Origin: an uncultured Oscillospiraceae bacterium
GTDB lineage: Bacteria > Bacillota > Clostridia > Oscillospirales > Ruminococcaceae
Reading direction: 5' to 3'
Assembly (NCBI GenBank): GCA_910588145.1
Contig: CAJUPO010000005.1
Location: forward strand, 1 to 64,000
Length of the DNA: 64,000 bases
Notes under the pieces: generated by a model
The model's input: the letters and a program-made list of their open reading frames with translations, nothing else
Database searches by the model: none
Told to the model about the DNA's origin: nothing
Program-made: the position numbers and the translations under genes
Shown here: positions 1 to 7,959 of the stretch, piece by piece
How positions within the stretch are numbered: the first letter of the stretch is position 1
How the letters are laid out: the number at the start of each line of letters is the position of its first letter

Positions 1-91
1 GTCCGTGTTGGTACGCCTTTCAAGGCGTGGCTTGTATTCTGAGCCCCTATGGGGCATTTACGGAAATACCCCCGGCTTTGCCGGGGGATGT
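1..91 (+). ncRNA. Candidate structured RNA (three stacked hairpins)
   Basis: Three perfect hairpins follow one another: 13-19 with 22-28 (7 bp, 2-nt loop), 43-47 with 51-55 (5 bp), and 69-76 with 80-87 (8 bp, GC-rich, TTT loop). Bases 2-6 can also pair with 60-64, enclosing the first two hairpins in a multibranch fold. The GC-rich stems stand out from the AT-rich surroundings. No protein-like reading frame explains them. The piece is cut by the window edge, so the class is unknown; a tracrRNA-like or element-encoded guide RNA 3' part, or a leader or terminator, are all possible. Confidence 0.35.
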
Positions 92-391
92 TTATTGTTC
101 TGCCTAATCAAAATAAAATTTATTTGGTTTTTTATAAGTATTGCCCTGAGTCTAAATCATGTTGCTAAAAAATTATGTAAAACAGTCTTTTTTTATGTTT
201 GCCACAGTAACTAAAAGTAAATTTTAATTTGTTGAAACTATTGTTTTATAATGATAGTAACTGTACAGTTAATTGTAACTTATCTGAATAAGATGATACT
301 GAAAATATCAGCTAAAGACGGAGTGACTTTAAAATTATCGGAATTAAAATAGCAAAATAGTAAGTGTAAAATTAATGAAAGAAGATTTTTC
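92..391. other. AT-rich intergenic stretch, no gene seen
   Basis: About 300 bases of very AT-rich DNA with no convincing coding frame. The open frame that crosses 5-214 has no ribosome binding site and runs through the hairpins. I see no further structured element before the regulatory region that starts near 392. Confidence 0.5.
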
Positions 392-421
392 TAACATGGG
401 GGATTAAAAATCTACGTTGGG
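392..421 (+). promoter_or_regulatory. LytTR-like direct repeat operator
   Basis: Two half-sites lie exactly 21 bp apart, two helical turns. The downstream one, 413-421 (tacgttggg), fits the published LytTR consensus [TA][AC][CA]GTTN[AG][TG] at every position. The upstream one, 392-400 (taacatggg), is weaker. Each is followed by GGATT. The same arrangement with nearly the same sequence recurs at 55345-55374. The position just upstream of a -35 box fits activation by a LytTR-family response regulator. The regulator itself is not in the window. Confidence 0.5.
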
Positions 422-431
422 GGATTTTATA

Positions 432-460
432 TTGACTTAGGGTAAAAAAAGATATAACAT
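432..460 (+). promoter_or_regulatory. Promoter of the lipoprotein-ABC operon
   Basis: TTGACT at 432-437 and TAACAT at 455-460 are separated by 17 bp. The -35 box begins about 10 bp after the second LytTR-like half-site, the same spacing as at 55385-55413. The weak -10 box is consistent with a promoter that needs an activator. Transcription would leave a leader of roughly 80 nt before the lipoprotein start codon. Confidence 0.5.
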
Positions 461-545
461 TATTTAAGATAAAAAAATTATTTATAACAGTGGATTCGAA
501 ATACTTATAAAATGAGACAAGATCATATATCAAAGGAGACAAGTG

Positions 546-1703
546 ATGAAAAAAATAATATTAACTACAATATTATGTTCAGCAGTTTTAATCACAGCTG
601 GCTGCACTAAGACAAATGATGTAACCTCTGCAGATAAATCAAATGTTTCAAGTAATGTCGAGACAAATGCCAGTGTAAATAATGTTCCTCAGTATATAAA
701 GGTAAACGCTGATTATTATGCTAACGGTGTAATTTTCGGAAATGAAACTGCAACATTTTTGGATTTTGATACAATGGAAAAAGTCCCTTTATGTGCAGTA
801 CCAAACTGCGTTCATAATAATGCAGGCTGCTTGTCACGGATTGTCGGTAATGTTCCAGTTATTTATAATGATAATATTTATTATTTTAGTGCTAAATCAG
901 ATATAAATGAAACAACAGACGGCAGACATTTTTTTATTGATTCAAAGCTTATGAAAGCCTCCCTTGATTCTTCTGAAACTGAAATTGTATCTGAATTTAC
1001 CGATTGTGTACCGGTTGAACTTGACGGATATCTTCTTAATGGAAATGAGTTATACTTTACAGGAGATAATATGAATCCGCAGGAAGATGAATACGGAAAT
1101 ATAAATAACTCAAGTACAGGAGGTATTCACTATCTTTGCAGCATTAATCTTGATACAGGAAAGTATACAAATTATGGCAATATATATGATGGTGATAAAG
1201 AATATGACGCGGCATCACGTTCAAGTTCAGCTCATATTGCTGGCTATTATAATAAGAAAATGTATATTCAATATAGTTTTTTAAAAGAAGACACCGTCAT
1301 TGATCCTGCATATGCTGACGTTGATTTACGTGAACAATTTACAATATTAAATTTCGAATTTGATCTGAAAACTAAAGAACTGACGGAAAGCCAACTCCCT
1401 CCTCCGTCATATATGGATGAAGATTCATATGTTTATTACGATATGCAGAAAAAGCAAAGTATAGTTTTAAGCGGAAAAGAAACCTATACTATTGATTGTG
1501 ACGCCAATCTCAATGCCAGAATATTTAACGGTAAGCTGTTTGTTCCATACGAAAGAAAATGGTATGATTTATCTGATAAATCTGAGCATAGCATGGGGAA
1601 GTATGAAGATTATGATGTAATTGCATACTACAACAACTGCTACATACTGCTTAACGGTGGAAAAACAATTAAGCTAACTGAAGAGGAGTTATCAGCGCTA
1701 TGA
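546..1703 (+). CDS. Putative lipoprotein, first gene of an ABC operon
   Basis: The 385-residue product begins with a lysine pair and a hydrophobic stretch ending in an I-T-A-G-C lipobox (Cys20), so it should be a membrane-anchored lipoprotein on the outer face. The mature part is rich in Asn, Asp and Tyr and has a C-x4-C-x6-C cluster near residues 81-93. I do not recognise a named domain; the repeating strand pattern could be a beta-propeller. AAGGAG at 533-538 favours ATG 546 over the GTG at 543. The stop overlaps the ATPase start by 4 bp, so the two are translationally coupled. It may be a sensor or accessory subunit of the exporter that follows (inference). Confidence 0.75.
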   Translation: MKKIILTTILCSAVLITAGCTKTNDVTSADKSNVSSNVETNASVNNVPQYIKVNADYYANGVIFGNETATFLDFDTMEKVPLCAVPNCVHNNAGCLSRIVGNVPVIYNDNIYYFSAKSDINETTDGRHFFIDSKLMKASLDSSETEIVSEFTDCVPVELDGYLLNGNELYFTGDNMNPQEDEYGNINNSSTGGIHYLCSINLDTGKYTNYGNIYDGDKEYDAASRSSSAHIAGYYNKKMYIQYSFLKEDTVIDPAYADVDLREQFTILNFEFDLKTKELTESQLPPPSYMDEDSYVYYDMQKKQSIVLSGKETYTIDCDANLNARIFNGKLFVPYERKWYDLSDKSEHSMGKYEDYDVIAYYNNCYILLNGGKTIKLTEEELSAL

Positions 1704-2434
1704 ACAAGCTTGAGCTTCATAAAATAAACAAACATTATGGTAAGAAAAAGCATGCCTTATGTGATTTTAGTTTTACATTTACCAACGGAATTTATGGATT
1801 GCTGGGACCGAATGGTGCGGGTAAATCTACCCTTATGAATATAATAACAGATAATCTGCTTCCGGATAAGGACGGAGGGAAAATACTGTGGAATTGTACA
1901 GAAACAAAAGTTCTTAAGGATAAATTTCGCAGTCAGTTAGGATTTATGCCGCAGCAGCAGAATCTTTATGATAATATGACGGCTCATACTTTTCTAAATT
2001 ATATTGCTTCATTAAAATGCCTTGATAAAAATACTGCAAAAAAGGAAATTCTTAAGATTGTTGAGCGTGTAGAGCTTACTGACAGCCTTGATAAAAAAAT
2101 GGGCGGTTTTTCAGGAGGAATGAAGCAAAGAACATTAATCGCCGCTGCGCTTCTGGGGAATCCTGAACTAATAATTCTTGATGAACCGACAGCTGGTCTT
2201 GATCCAAAACAGAGGGTGATAATCCGTAATATGGTATCTGATCTTGGCAAAGAAAAAATTATAATTATTTCAACACATATCGTTTCTGATATAGAAACGA
2301 TTGCTAAAGAAATATTATTTATTAAAGAGGGGTGTCTGATAGACAGCGGTGAGATAACTGATCTAACCGACAAGGTTGAAATCGGTGAAAAGACTCTTGA
2401 GAATCTGTATATGCAATACTATGGGGAGATTTAA
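1700..2434 (+). CDS. ABC transporter ATP-binding protein
   Basis: A 244-residue nucleotide-binding subunit. Walker A is GPNGAGKST at residues 36-44, the Q-loop lies in F-M-P-Q-Q-Q near 85, the signature is FSGGMKQR and Walker B with the D-loop is LIILDEPTAGLDP. The H-loop His is in I-I-I-S-T-H. It resembles ATPases of bacitracin or lantibiotic-type exporters (CcmA/BcrA-like). It overlaps the lipoprotein gene by 4 bp and the permease follows after 2 bp, so it energises that permease. The substrate cannot be read from sequence. Confidence 0.92.
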   Translation: MNKLELHKINKHYGKKKHALCDFSFTFTNGIYGLLGPNGAGKSTLMNIITDNLLPDKDGGKILWNCTETKVLKDKFRSQLGFMPQQQNLYDNMTAHTFLNYIASLKCLDKNTAKKEILKIVERVELTDSLDKKMGGFSGGMKQRTLIAAALLGNPELIILDEPTAGLDPKQRVIIRNMVSDLGKEKIIIISTHIVSDIETIAKEILFIKEGCLIDSGEITDLTDKVEIGEKTLENLYMQYYGEI

Positions 2435-2436
2435 AT

Positions 2437-4623
2437 ATGAGGGTAATAACAACCGAGTTAAAGAAATTGTTCGGTAATAAAATATTTCTTTTGATAATTG
2501 CTGCTGTAATGATTCTCAATGCTTATTTAATGTTTAGAACAGCCAATTCAGGAGAGTCCAGTCCTGCTGACTATAAAGCTGTATTTTCTGAATTATCTGA
2601 TATGAGTGATACAGAAAAAATTGATTGGATTGACAAACAGCTAAATAACTTTTCAGAAGATCAGCTTTATAATCGTAATGTATTGTCTGAATTATATGAG
2701 GAATGCTCCAACATTGTAGGATATAAGGATTATCTTGAAAACATTAAGTCACAGGCAAAATCAATGAAAAGCATTTCTATCTTTGCAAAGCCCGATACAT
2801 TCAACTATCGAAGTATTACTATAACTCCGTCTGCTTATGAAAATGTGCAGGATGTTCAGCCTGCTTTTGACATTTCAAATGGAATAATTCTTGCCACTGA
2901 TAATAGTTTTACAGATGTTTTATGTGTATTTATTGTGATTTTTATTGTTTTAACTGTTATAATTTCAGATCGTGAACAAGGAATGTCAGGATTGCTTTTT
3001 GCTTTAAAGCGAGGACGCAGTTACCTTTTGTTAATGAAAATTGCAGCAGCTGCAGTAACAATATTAGGGGTAGTTTTACTTATTTATACTGAAAATCTGA
3101 TAATTTCAGAACAACTGTATGGACTAGGAAACTTATTCAGACCAGTTCAGTCTATTAACGGATTTATTGGCTGCAATCTTAAAATAAGTGTAGCCGGATA
3201 TTTGATTATATATATATTGTTCAAGTTTATTTCTATCTTTGCTATTGGATCTGTTTTGTCGCTAATAGCTGTTAACGCAAAAAACACTGTAACATTTTAT
3301 GGCATATCTGCAATTATATTTATAATTGAAAGCATTTTATATATTAAAATTCACCCATTATCAATTTACAGTATTTTTCGTTATATTAATCTTATTTCTT
3401 TCACAAAGACTAATAATATTTTTTGCAATTTCAAAAATATAAACTTTTGGAATTATCCAGTTGCGTTAATTCCGGTTTCAATCATAGCTGTTTTATCTAT
3501 TGCAGCTATTTGCGTCGGTTTATCAGCTATTCTTTATAGTAAAAAGCGAAATCTTGAGTTTCATAAAATCGGATTAAAGATTAACATAAAAAAGAATAAT
3601 AAAATTCATTCAAAGCTTTATTATACATTTTATAAGTCATTAATAATGCAACGAGGATTTATTGTTGTTATTGCATTTATTGCAATTTCAGGATTCATGA
3701 ATCAAAATTTTATAAAAAAATATGATGTTACTGACGTTTACTATGAATATTATGCTGATACACTTAAAGGAAAAATTACACAGGATAAACTTGATTTTAT
3801 TGATAATGAATCTCTGCTGTTTGATGATATACAGCTTAAAATTGACAATTTTAATCAAACAGGATATTCCTCAGAAAAAAATGAACTTTATAAGGCTCTT
3901 GCCCCCAGTTATGGATTTAACTTAATTAAGAATCGTATTGATGAAATAAAGGACATTGACGGGGTTCAGATTTTCTATGATTCAGGGTACAGACGAATGT
4001 TTGGAATTACGGATGACGATGACGATATGAAGTACGCATTTGCCGCAGTTTTACTTTGTATTTTTTTAATATCTCCTCTTGCTGCAAATGATAAAAGATA
4101 TCGTATGAGTTCCATAATAAACTCTACAAGTTCAGGAAAAAACAGATATATAATCAGAAATGTAACTGTTGCTTCAGTTTATGGTTTATTTGCAGCGCTT
4201 TTATGGATAATTCCATATATTATAACTATTTTTCAATACTATGGTTCAGATGGGCTGAAAGCATCCATACGAAGTATTGCCTTTTTTAAATACTTTATTA
4301 TTGATATGACTGTTCTTCAGTACTTAATATTAATAAGTTTGATAAGAATTGTATTTTTTATTTTTCTGTCTTTGATTATGTTATGGGTTTCTATGAAATG
4401 CAAAAATGCTGCATCTGCAATACTGATAAACTTTGCTGTATTTGCTCTTCCAGTTTTGATTTATCTTCTTGGTGCTGAATTTATAATAAATATTGGATTT
4501 AACCCTCTTCTAAGTGTAAATGTTATACTCAATGATTTTACACCTTTACAACTAGTTATATTTCCAATTACATTTGCTTTTATAATTATATCTAAAATTA
4601 AAAATCATTTGTTATGCAGTTGA
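2437..4623 (+). CDS. ABC-2 type permease, two-part membrane protein
   Basis: The 728-residue product has an N-terminal membrane segment (residues 16-33), a roughly 110-residue hydrophilic region predicted outside, then a group of about five membrane helices. The layout repeats in the second half: a helix near residue 408, another soluble loop, then about six helices. This duplicated arrangement fits a fused ABC-2 permease like those of bacteriocin-resistance or peptide exporters. It is the last gene of the operon. The soluble loops give no recognisable domain. The family is clear; export of a peptide or toxic compound is inference. Confidence 0.8.
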   Translation: MRVITTELKKLFGNKIFLLIIAAVMILNAYLMFRTANSGESSPADYKAVFSELSDMSDTEKIDWIDKQLNNFSEDQLYNRNVLSELYEECSNIVGYKDYLENIKSQAKSMKSISIFAKPDTFNYRSITITPSAYENVQDVQPAFDISNGIILATDNSFTDVLCVFIVIFIVLTVIISDREQGMSGLLFALKRGRSYLLLMKIAAAAVTILGVVLLIYTENLIISEQLYGLGNLFRPVQSINGFIGCNLKISVAGYLIIYILFKFISIFAIGSVLSLIAVNAKNTVTFYGISAIIFIIESILYIKIHPLSIYSIFRYINLISFTKTNNIFCNFKNINFWNYPVALIPVSIIAVLSIAAICVGLSAILYSKKRNLEFHKIGLKINIKKNNKIHSKLYYTFYKSLIMQRGFIVVIAFIAISGFMNQNFIKKYDVTDVYYEYYADTLKGKITQDKLDFIDNESLLFDDIQLKIDNFNQTGYSSEKNELYKALAPSYGFNLIKNRIDEIKDIDGVQIFYDSGYRRMFGITDDDDDMKYAFAAVLLCIFLISPLAANDKRYRMSSIINSTSSGKNRYIIRNVTVASVYGLFAALLWIIPYIITIFQYYGSDGLKASIRSIAFFKYFIIDMTVLQYLILISLIRIVFFIFLSLIMLWVSMKCKNAASAILINFAVFALPVLIYLLGAEFIINIGFNPLLSVNVILNDFTPLQLVIFPITFAFIIISKIKNHLLCS

Positions 4624-4660
4624 TTCTTACAACAGAGCAGTTATTATATGTATAAAAAGA

Positions 4661-4692
4661 GTCTGGATATCTACTTATGTATTTATCCAGAC
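4661..4692 (+). terminator. Possible terminator of the ABC operon
   Basis: A perfect 9-bp inverted repeat, 4661-4669 with 4684-4692, with a 14-nt loop lies 37 bp after the permease stop. There is no T-run behind it, so termination is uncertain. Confidence 0.35.
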
Positions 4693-4912
4693 AACAAATC
4701 CTATCGTTGTGCTAGAACAAGCCACTTTTCTTGCAAGCCATGTCTGCGGACGTTTAGACGCTTTGTAATTATTGTGCCAATTGTCTATTGGCAGCAGAAT
4801 AAAAATGGTTCGTAAATATAATAAAATGAATCAGAAAAAATTTTTTATCAATAATGGGACTTTCGCATATCAAGTGAATATAATGAATGTAAAAACTTGG
4901 AGGATTTTTTAA

Positions 4913-5298
4913 ATGTATCAACAAAAGCTTCTTCCTACTATGTATTGCGATTTTTGATTGTACTGCCAAGTCAGGCGACTGACTGTGATATCATTGCCAT
5001 GACAAAATCCATTTCATCTGCAATGCAAGAAAAAAGAATACGGGGACATATAACAATGCGAGTTTATGTAGATGAAGTGGTTTATGATCAAATAAAATCG
5101 AAAAAGGATCAACGATATTTTTGGACACACCAATACAGAAATATATTTTGTACATTTGCTGTGGAAAAAGAATTTAATATTACAGAAGTTGATAAATTTC
5201 AGAAAGGAGGAAATTGGTGGTCAGATGATGACACTTATTACAAAAGATTTGAAGAATTAATAGGAGGAAAATATAATGGCAGGTTTTGGATAATTTGA
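4913..5298 (+). pseudogene. Small immunity-island gene with a poly-T frameshift
   Basis: TTGGAGG at 4898-4904 sits 8 nt before ATG 4913, but that frame stops after 14 codons at a run of five T (4951-4955). One extra T would join it to the open frame that continues to 5298, giving a protein of about 128 residues. The continuing part is soluble, with charged helices and a C-terminal G-G-N-W-W-S-D-D-D stretch. The bases aaaaacttggagg before it match the leader of the immunity-like genes at 8238 and 9763, so it was probably an immunity gene of the same type. Whether the frameshift is real or a read error cannot be decided here. A TTG at 4897 would open the long frame, but it lies inside the ribosome binding site. 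Confidence 0.5.
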
Positions 5299-5372
5299 TT
5301 TATCTTAGAGAGATTGCAAGTGGTAATGAGGAAATTGAAACTGTTGAGGAGTTTATTAACTTTGGTATATAA
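5276..5372 (+). pseudogene. Short degenerate frame, remnant
   Basis: An aggagg-type site precedes ATG 5276, but the frame stops after five codons. One base shift later a 30-codon frame reads through to 5372 with normal amino-acid use (ending E-E-F-I-N-F-G-I). It looks like the stub of a gene whose middle is lost. It ends where the leader of the next SUKH gene begins (tataattttaataaaaa), so recombination at that leader is likely. No function can be assigned. Confidence 0.35.
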
Positions 5373-5410
5373 TTTTAATAAAAAATTACTAAATGAAAAG
5401 GAGAATGATT

Positions 5411-5839
5411 ATGGAAAACCCAAAGAAAAGTTTGCAAGAGTATTATGAACAACTAAAAGGAATTGACGAAGATTTTAAAAGAGCGGAATTTTTTCCACCT
5501 GTTTCTTATGAACAAATTGAACATTTTGAGAAGGAAAATAATATGCAAATTCCTGAATCTTATAAGAATTGGTTATTCTTATCCAATGGAGGATATTTGA
5601 TTGGCGGAAGTGTTCAGTTATTTGGAATATATAATGATCCAGAGCCGTATGTAGGATATGACTATACAAAAGGTTTAGTTCCCAAGGAATACTTAATATT
5701 GGGAAGTTTTGAATCTGATGTTATTTGTTTCGATAAAAAAAGTATGAAATATTTTTTCTATCGATATTCAGATAAATCGGTGGACTATGATGACTTTAAT
5801 GAGATTTTAGACTTCATTATAGATGTTTGTACTAATTAA
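5411..5839 (+). CDS. SUKH (Smi1/Knr4) family immunity-like protein
   Basis: The 142-residue product carries the hallmark of the SUKH superfamily: I-P-E-S-Y-K-N-W-L followed by S-N-G-G, then a strand-rich half ending in an acidic D-D-F-N-E-I helix. SUKH proteins are common immunity proteins of polymorphic toxin systems, acting in the cytoplasm against nucleases and other toxins (family knowledge). AAAAGGAGA at 5396-5404 decides for ATG 5411 over the in-frame ATGs at 5393 and 5405. Its upstream 40 bases match the leader of the SUKH genes at 7515 and 20155. No intact toxin lies next to it, so it is probably an orphan immunity gene. Confidence 0.8.
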   Translation: MENPKKSLQEYYEQLKGIDEDFKRAEFFPPVSYEQIEHFEKENNMQIPESYKNWLFLSNGGYLIGGSVQLFGIYNDPEPYVGYDYTKGLVPKEYLILGSFESDVICFDKKSMKYFFYRYSDKSVDYDDFNEILDFIIDVCTN

Positions 5840-5859
5840 AAAGAAAGGATTTGTTTGTT

Positions 5860-6010
5860 ATGGAAAATGTATTTGAGCTACCTGGATCAGAATTTAAAGC
5901 ATATTTAAACACACTTAGTGTTGATGAATTAACAAAGTTTATGCATGATATGAACCCTGTGCAAAGAAAATTTTTTTGATAATCTCAGTAATGATGAAAT
6001 AAGAAATTAA
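5860..6010 (+). pseudogene. Small gene frameshifted at a 7-T run
   Basis: A ribosome binding site (aaagga) precedes ATG 5860. The frame reads 39 codons to a TGA at 5977 directly after seven T (5971-5977). Removing one T extends it to a 49-residue protein ending in D-E-I-R-N, stop at 6008-6010. That ending is the same as that of the gene at 6988-7338, because both run into the same repeat (5993 and 7321). It is therefore a recombinant stub: a unique front joined to a shared tail. No function recognised. Confidence 0.45.
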
Positions 6011-6055
6011 CGGCAATATCTAAGTTTAGCTGCTAGGTATTGCCGTTAATTTTTA
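6007..6055 (+). terminator. Intrinsic terminator overlapping a stop codon
   Basis: A perfect 12-bp stem, 6007-6018 with 6038-6049, is followed by a T-run. The stem includes the stop codon at 6008-6010. Confidence 0.85.
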
Positions 6056-6113
6056 CTTAAAGAAAGAGTTTATTAGAATATTGTAGAAATATTAAATTAA
6101 TAATAGGTATATA

Positions 6114-6142
6114 TTGACAAAGAAGTTAATTTGGTGTATAAT
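6114..6142 (+). promoter_or_regulatory. Consensus promoter before the lipoprotein gene
   Basis: TTGACA at 6114-6119, a 17-bp spacer, and TATAAT at 6137-6142: a perfect housekeeping (sigma-A) promoter. The same promoter sits at 7442 and 20082. Confidence 0.9.
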
Positions 6143-6183
6143 TTTAATAAAAAATATATTTACTAAAAGGTACTGGAGGTTTT

Positions 6184-6969
6184 ATGAATAAAATTAAAAA
6201 AAAAATAATAATATTACAGCTAATGGCATTAATAATTGGAGGATATGGATGTGAAATGAAAAAAGAGAAAGTAAAACAAGAGCCGAGGTTAAACGAATGG
6301 CAGAAAGAATTTTTAGCAGAGCAGGGATTGCCTACAGAGTATTCAGAGCTAAATATAACCCAGCAGTTATCAGTAGATGCAATATATGAAATGATAATGT
6401 ATCTTGAGGAAAAGTATGGAATAGGCTTTGAATACACAGGTTATGTAAGACCGCAGATATTGGAAAAGGAATATATGACAGCTATTCCGGAGGGAGGAAA
6501 TGCAAAAACAGATACCGTAACAGTTACTCGTGAAGACGACGGAACATTTACAGATGATTATCCTAATATTGCGGTAAGACCTTATTATGAGCAAATGATT
6601 ACGGATTATATCAAGGATTATTTTAATTCAGATAAGATAAAAGTATTTTCTACAGTTACAGAAACTTCACTTGAAAGCGTTGAGAATATTGATAATGAGA
6701 TGTTAGAGAAAAAAATTTCTGCTACAAATGTGATTTTTATCCATAGCAATTTATGCTCTAAAGATATGCTTGTTAAATTTGCTACTGATTACACCGAATG
6801 GATGAAGGAACATAATTTTGTTAGCACTAATAGAATTAATATCGTCTTCAATGTGGATATACCAAATATTAATTACTCTAATTTATCCGATTATTATGAT
6901 AAAGAACATCTTAAATTCGACTTGTTATGTTATGTAAAATCAAGTGGAGAAATTATAATTAATAAATAA
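6184..6969 (+). CDS. Putative lipoprotein of the immunity island
   Basis: The 261-residue product has a lysine-rich start, a hydrophobic segment and a G-Y-G-C lipobox-like site (Cys23), so it is probably lipid-anchored outside the membrane. The mature part is soluble, mixed alpha/beta, with no domain I recognise. ACTGGAGG lies 7 nt before ATG 6184. It is driven by the consensus promoter of repeat copy 1, the position elsewhere taken by immunity genes. A membrane-attached immunity protein that meets a toxin at the surface is one possibility (inference). The Mbeg1-like fragment follows 18 bp downstream. Confidence 0.7.
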   Translation: MNKIKKKIIILQLMALIIGGYGCEMKKEKVKQEPRLNEWQKEFLAEQGLPTEYSELNITQQLSVDAIYEMIMYLEEKYGIGFEYTGYVRPQILEKEYMTAIPEGGNAKTDTVTVTREDDGTFTDDYPNIAVRPYYEQMITDYIKDYFNSDKIKVFSTVTETSLESVENIDNEMLEKKISATNVIFIHSNLCSKDMLVKFATDYTEWMKEHNFVSTNRINIVFNVDIPNINYSNLSDYYDKEHLKFDLLCYVKSSGEIIINK

Positions 6970-6987
6970 ATACGGGGAGTTGTTTGT

Positions 6988-7338
6988 ATGAATTTGACAG
7001 ATCAAGAACTTTTAATGCTTGAGCAATTATGTTATATTAATAGTGATGTGGCATCTGCCGCGGGAGTGTCTGATTTTTCTAAAATAGATATTAATGTCTT
7101 TCAAAATAAGACTATTAATGAAATTTTGCAAGTGTTTGATGAAACTGCAATTTCAAATTTAGAAGCGTTAGGAGATACAGAGATAGATGGAGCATGTGCA
7201 AGCGGTAAGGAATGGGCACAAATAATTACCTATTTGAAGTCGAGTGATAACCTTAATAATTTGCAATTAACAAAAACCATGGTAAATAATAAGGACACAC
7301 CCTTAGCTCTTTGTTTTATAGATGAAATAAGAAATTAA
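6988..7338 (+). pseudogene. Truncated N-terminus of a Mbeg1-like lipase toxin
   Basis: The 116-residue frame has the leader seen in clostridial Mbeg1-like (DUF2974) alpha/beta-hydrolase proteins as I remember them: L-T-D-Q-E-L-L-M-L-E-Q-L, then A-S-G-K-E-W-A-Q-I-I-x-Y-L-K, then T-P-L-A-L-C-F-I-D, where the hydrolase core normally begins. Here the protein stops after five more residues that belong to the 179-bp repeat (7321-7499). The catalytic G-x-S-x-G part is gone. The gene is therefore a toxin front end cut by recombination into a shared tail. GGGGAG precedes ATG 6988. The family assignment is from memory of the motif, not from a search. Confidence 0.5.
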
Positions 7339-7383
7339 CGGCAATATCTAAGTTTAGCTGCTAGGTATTGCCGTTAATTTTTA
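7335..7383 (+). terminator. Intrinsic terminator, second repeat copy
   Basis: The same 12-bp stem and T-run as at 6007-6055, overlapping the stop codon of the Mbeg1-like fragment. Confidence 0.85.
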
Positions 7384-7441
7384 CTTATAGAAAGAGCTTA
7401 TTAGAATATTATAGAAATATTAAATTAATAATAGGCATATA

Positions 7442-7470
7442 TTGACAAAAAAGTAAATTTAGTGTATAAT
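7442..7470 (+). promoter_or_regulatory. Consensus promoter of a SUKH cassette
   Basis: TTGACA at 7442-7447, a 17-bp spacer and TATAAT at 7465-7470. It drives the SUKH gene at 7515 with a leader of about 38 nt. Confidence 0.9.
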
Positions 7471-7514
7471 TTTAATGAAAAAATAAATTTACTAAATGAA
7501 AAGGAGAAATCTTT

Positions 7515-7946
7515 ATGAATGTACCAAAAATTCCTAACAACAGCTTGACTGAGGAGATCACAGAGCTTGTAAGTTTATGTGAGCAATTATTTCCGGATTA
7601 TGGAGAGAAAACAATGTGGTTTTTTCCTCCAGAACCCAAAAGCGAAATCATGAAATGGGAAACCGAACATGGGGTAACTATACCTCCTTCATTTAAGGAA
7701 TGGTTAGAATTTGCTGGTGATACGCAGATTTTAAATGGAACCGCACGTTTCTATGGAACTAAGATGTTTGGGTATCATAGTCAATACTTGCCTGACGATT
7801 ACATAGATATAGGAGAACTTATCGGCGATGGTCAATACCTATGTTTTTCTAAAAGTACAGGTAAATTAATTTGGTATGATCATGGCGATTCATTTGAGTA
7901 TGACAATTTTAAAGACGTATTAAACAGTATTTTAGACTTAATTTAA
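7515..7946 (+). CDS. SUKH (Smi1/Knr4) family immunity-like protein
   Basis: The 143-residue product has the SUKH core I-P-P-S-F-K-E-W-L and the strand L-I-G-D-G-Q-Y-L-C-F-S, and ends in a hydrophobic helix. It is a close paralogue of the protein at 20155-20586; the first 23 residues differ at one position and the centre differs most. AAGGAGA sits 8 nt before ATG 7515. A 55-residue partner gene follows after 13 bp, the same pair as at 20155/20600. A cytoplasmic immunity role is family knowledge; the cognate toxin is not identifiable. Confidence 0.85.
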   Translation: MNVPKIPNNSLTEEITELVSLCEQLFPDYGEKTMWFFPPEPKSEIMKWETEHGVTIPPSFKEWLEFAGDTQILNGTARFYGTKMFGYHSQYLPDDYIDIGELIGDGQYLCFSKSTGKLIWYDHGDSFEYDNFKDVLNSILDLI

Positions 7947-7959
7947 GGAGGTAATTAAA

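Larger units (their letters stand above)
5993..6171 (+). repeat. 179-bp immunity-cassette repeat, copy 1
   Basis: It aligns without gaps to 7321-7499 (offset 1328). The unit holds the last codons and stop of the preceding gene, an intrinsic terminator, a perfect consensus promoter and the leader of the next gene. Its right half recurs at 20071-20154. It works as a ready-made expression joint between unrelated small genes and is a likely recombination site. Confidence 0.85.
7321..7499 (+). repeat. 179-bp immunity-cassette repeat, copy 2
   Basis: An ungapped match to 5993-6171 with scattered substitutions. From 7431 onward it also matches 20071 onward (offset 12640), and that match continues into the first part of the SUKH gene. 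Confidence 0.85.

Noticed and set aside
5..214. 69-codon open frame at the left edge
   Set aside because: It runs through three hairpins, has no ribosome binding site and gives an odd product; the RNA structure explains the sequence better.
4897..4912. TTG 4897 as start of the 133-codon frame
   Set aside because: The TTG lies inside the TTGGAGG ribosome binding site, which points to ATG 4913 in another frame.
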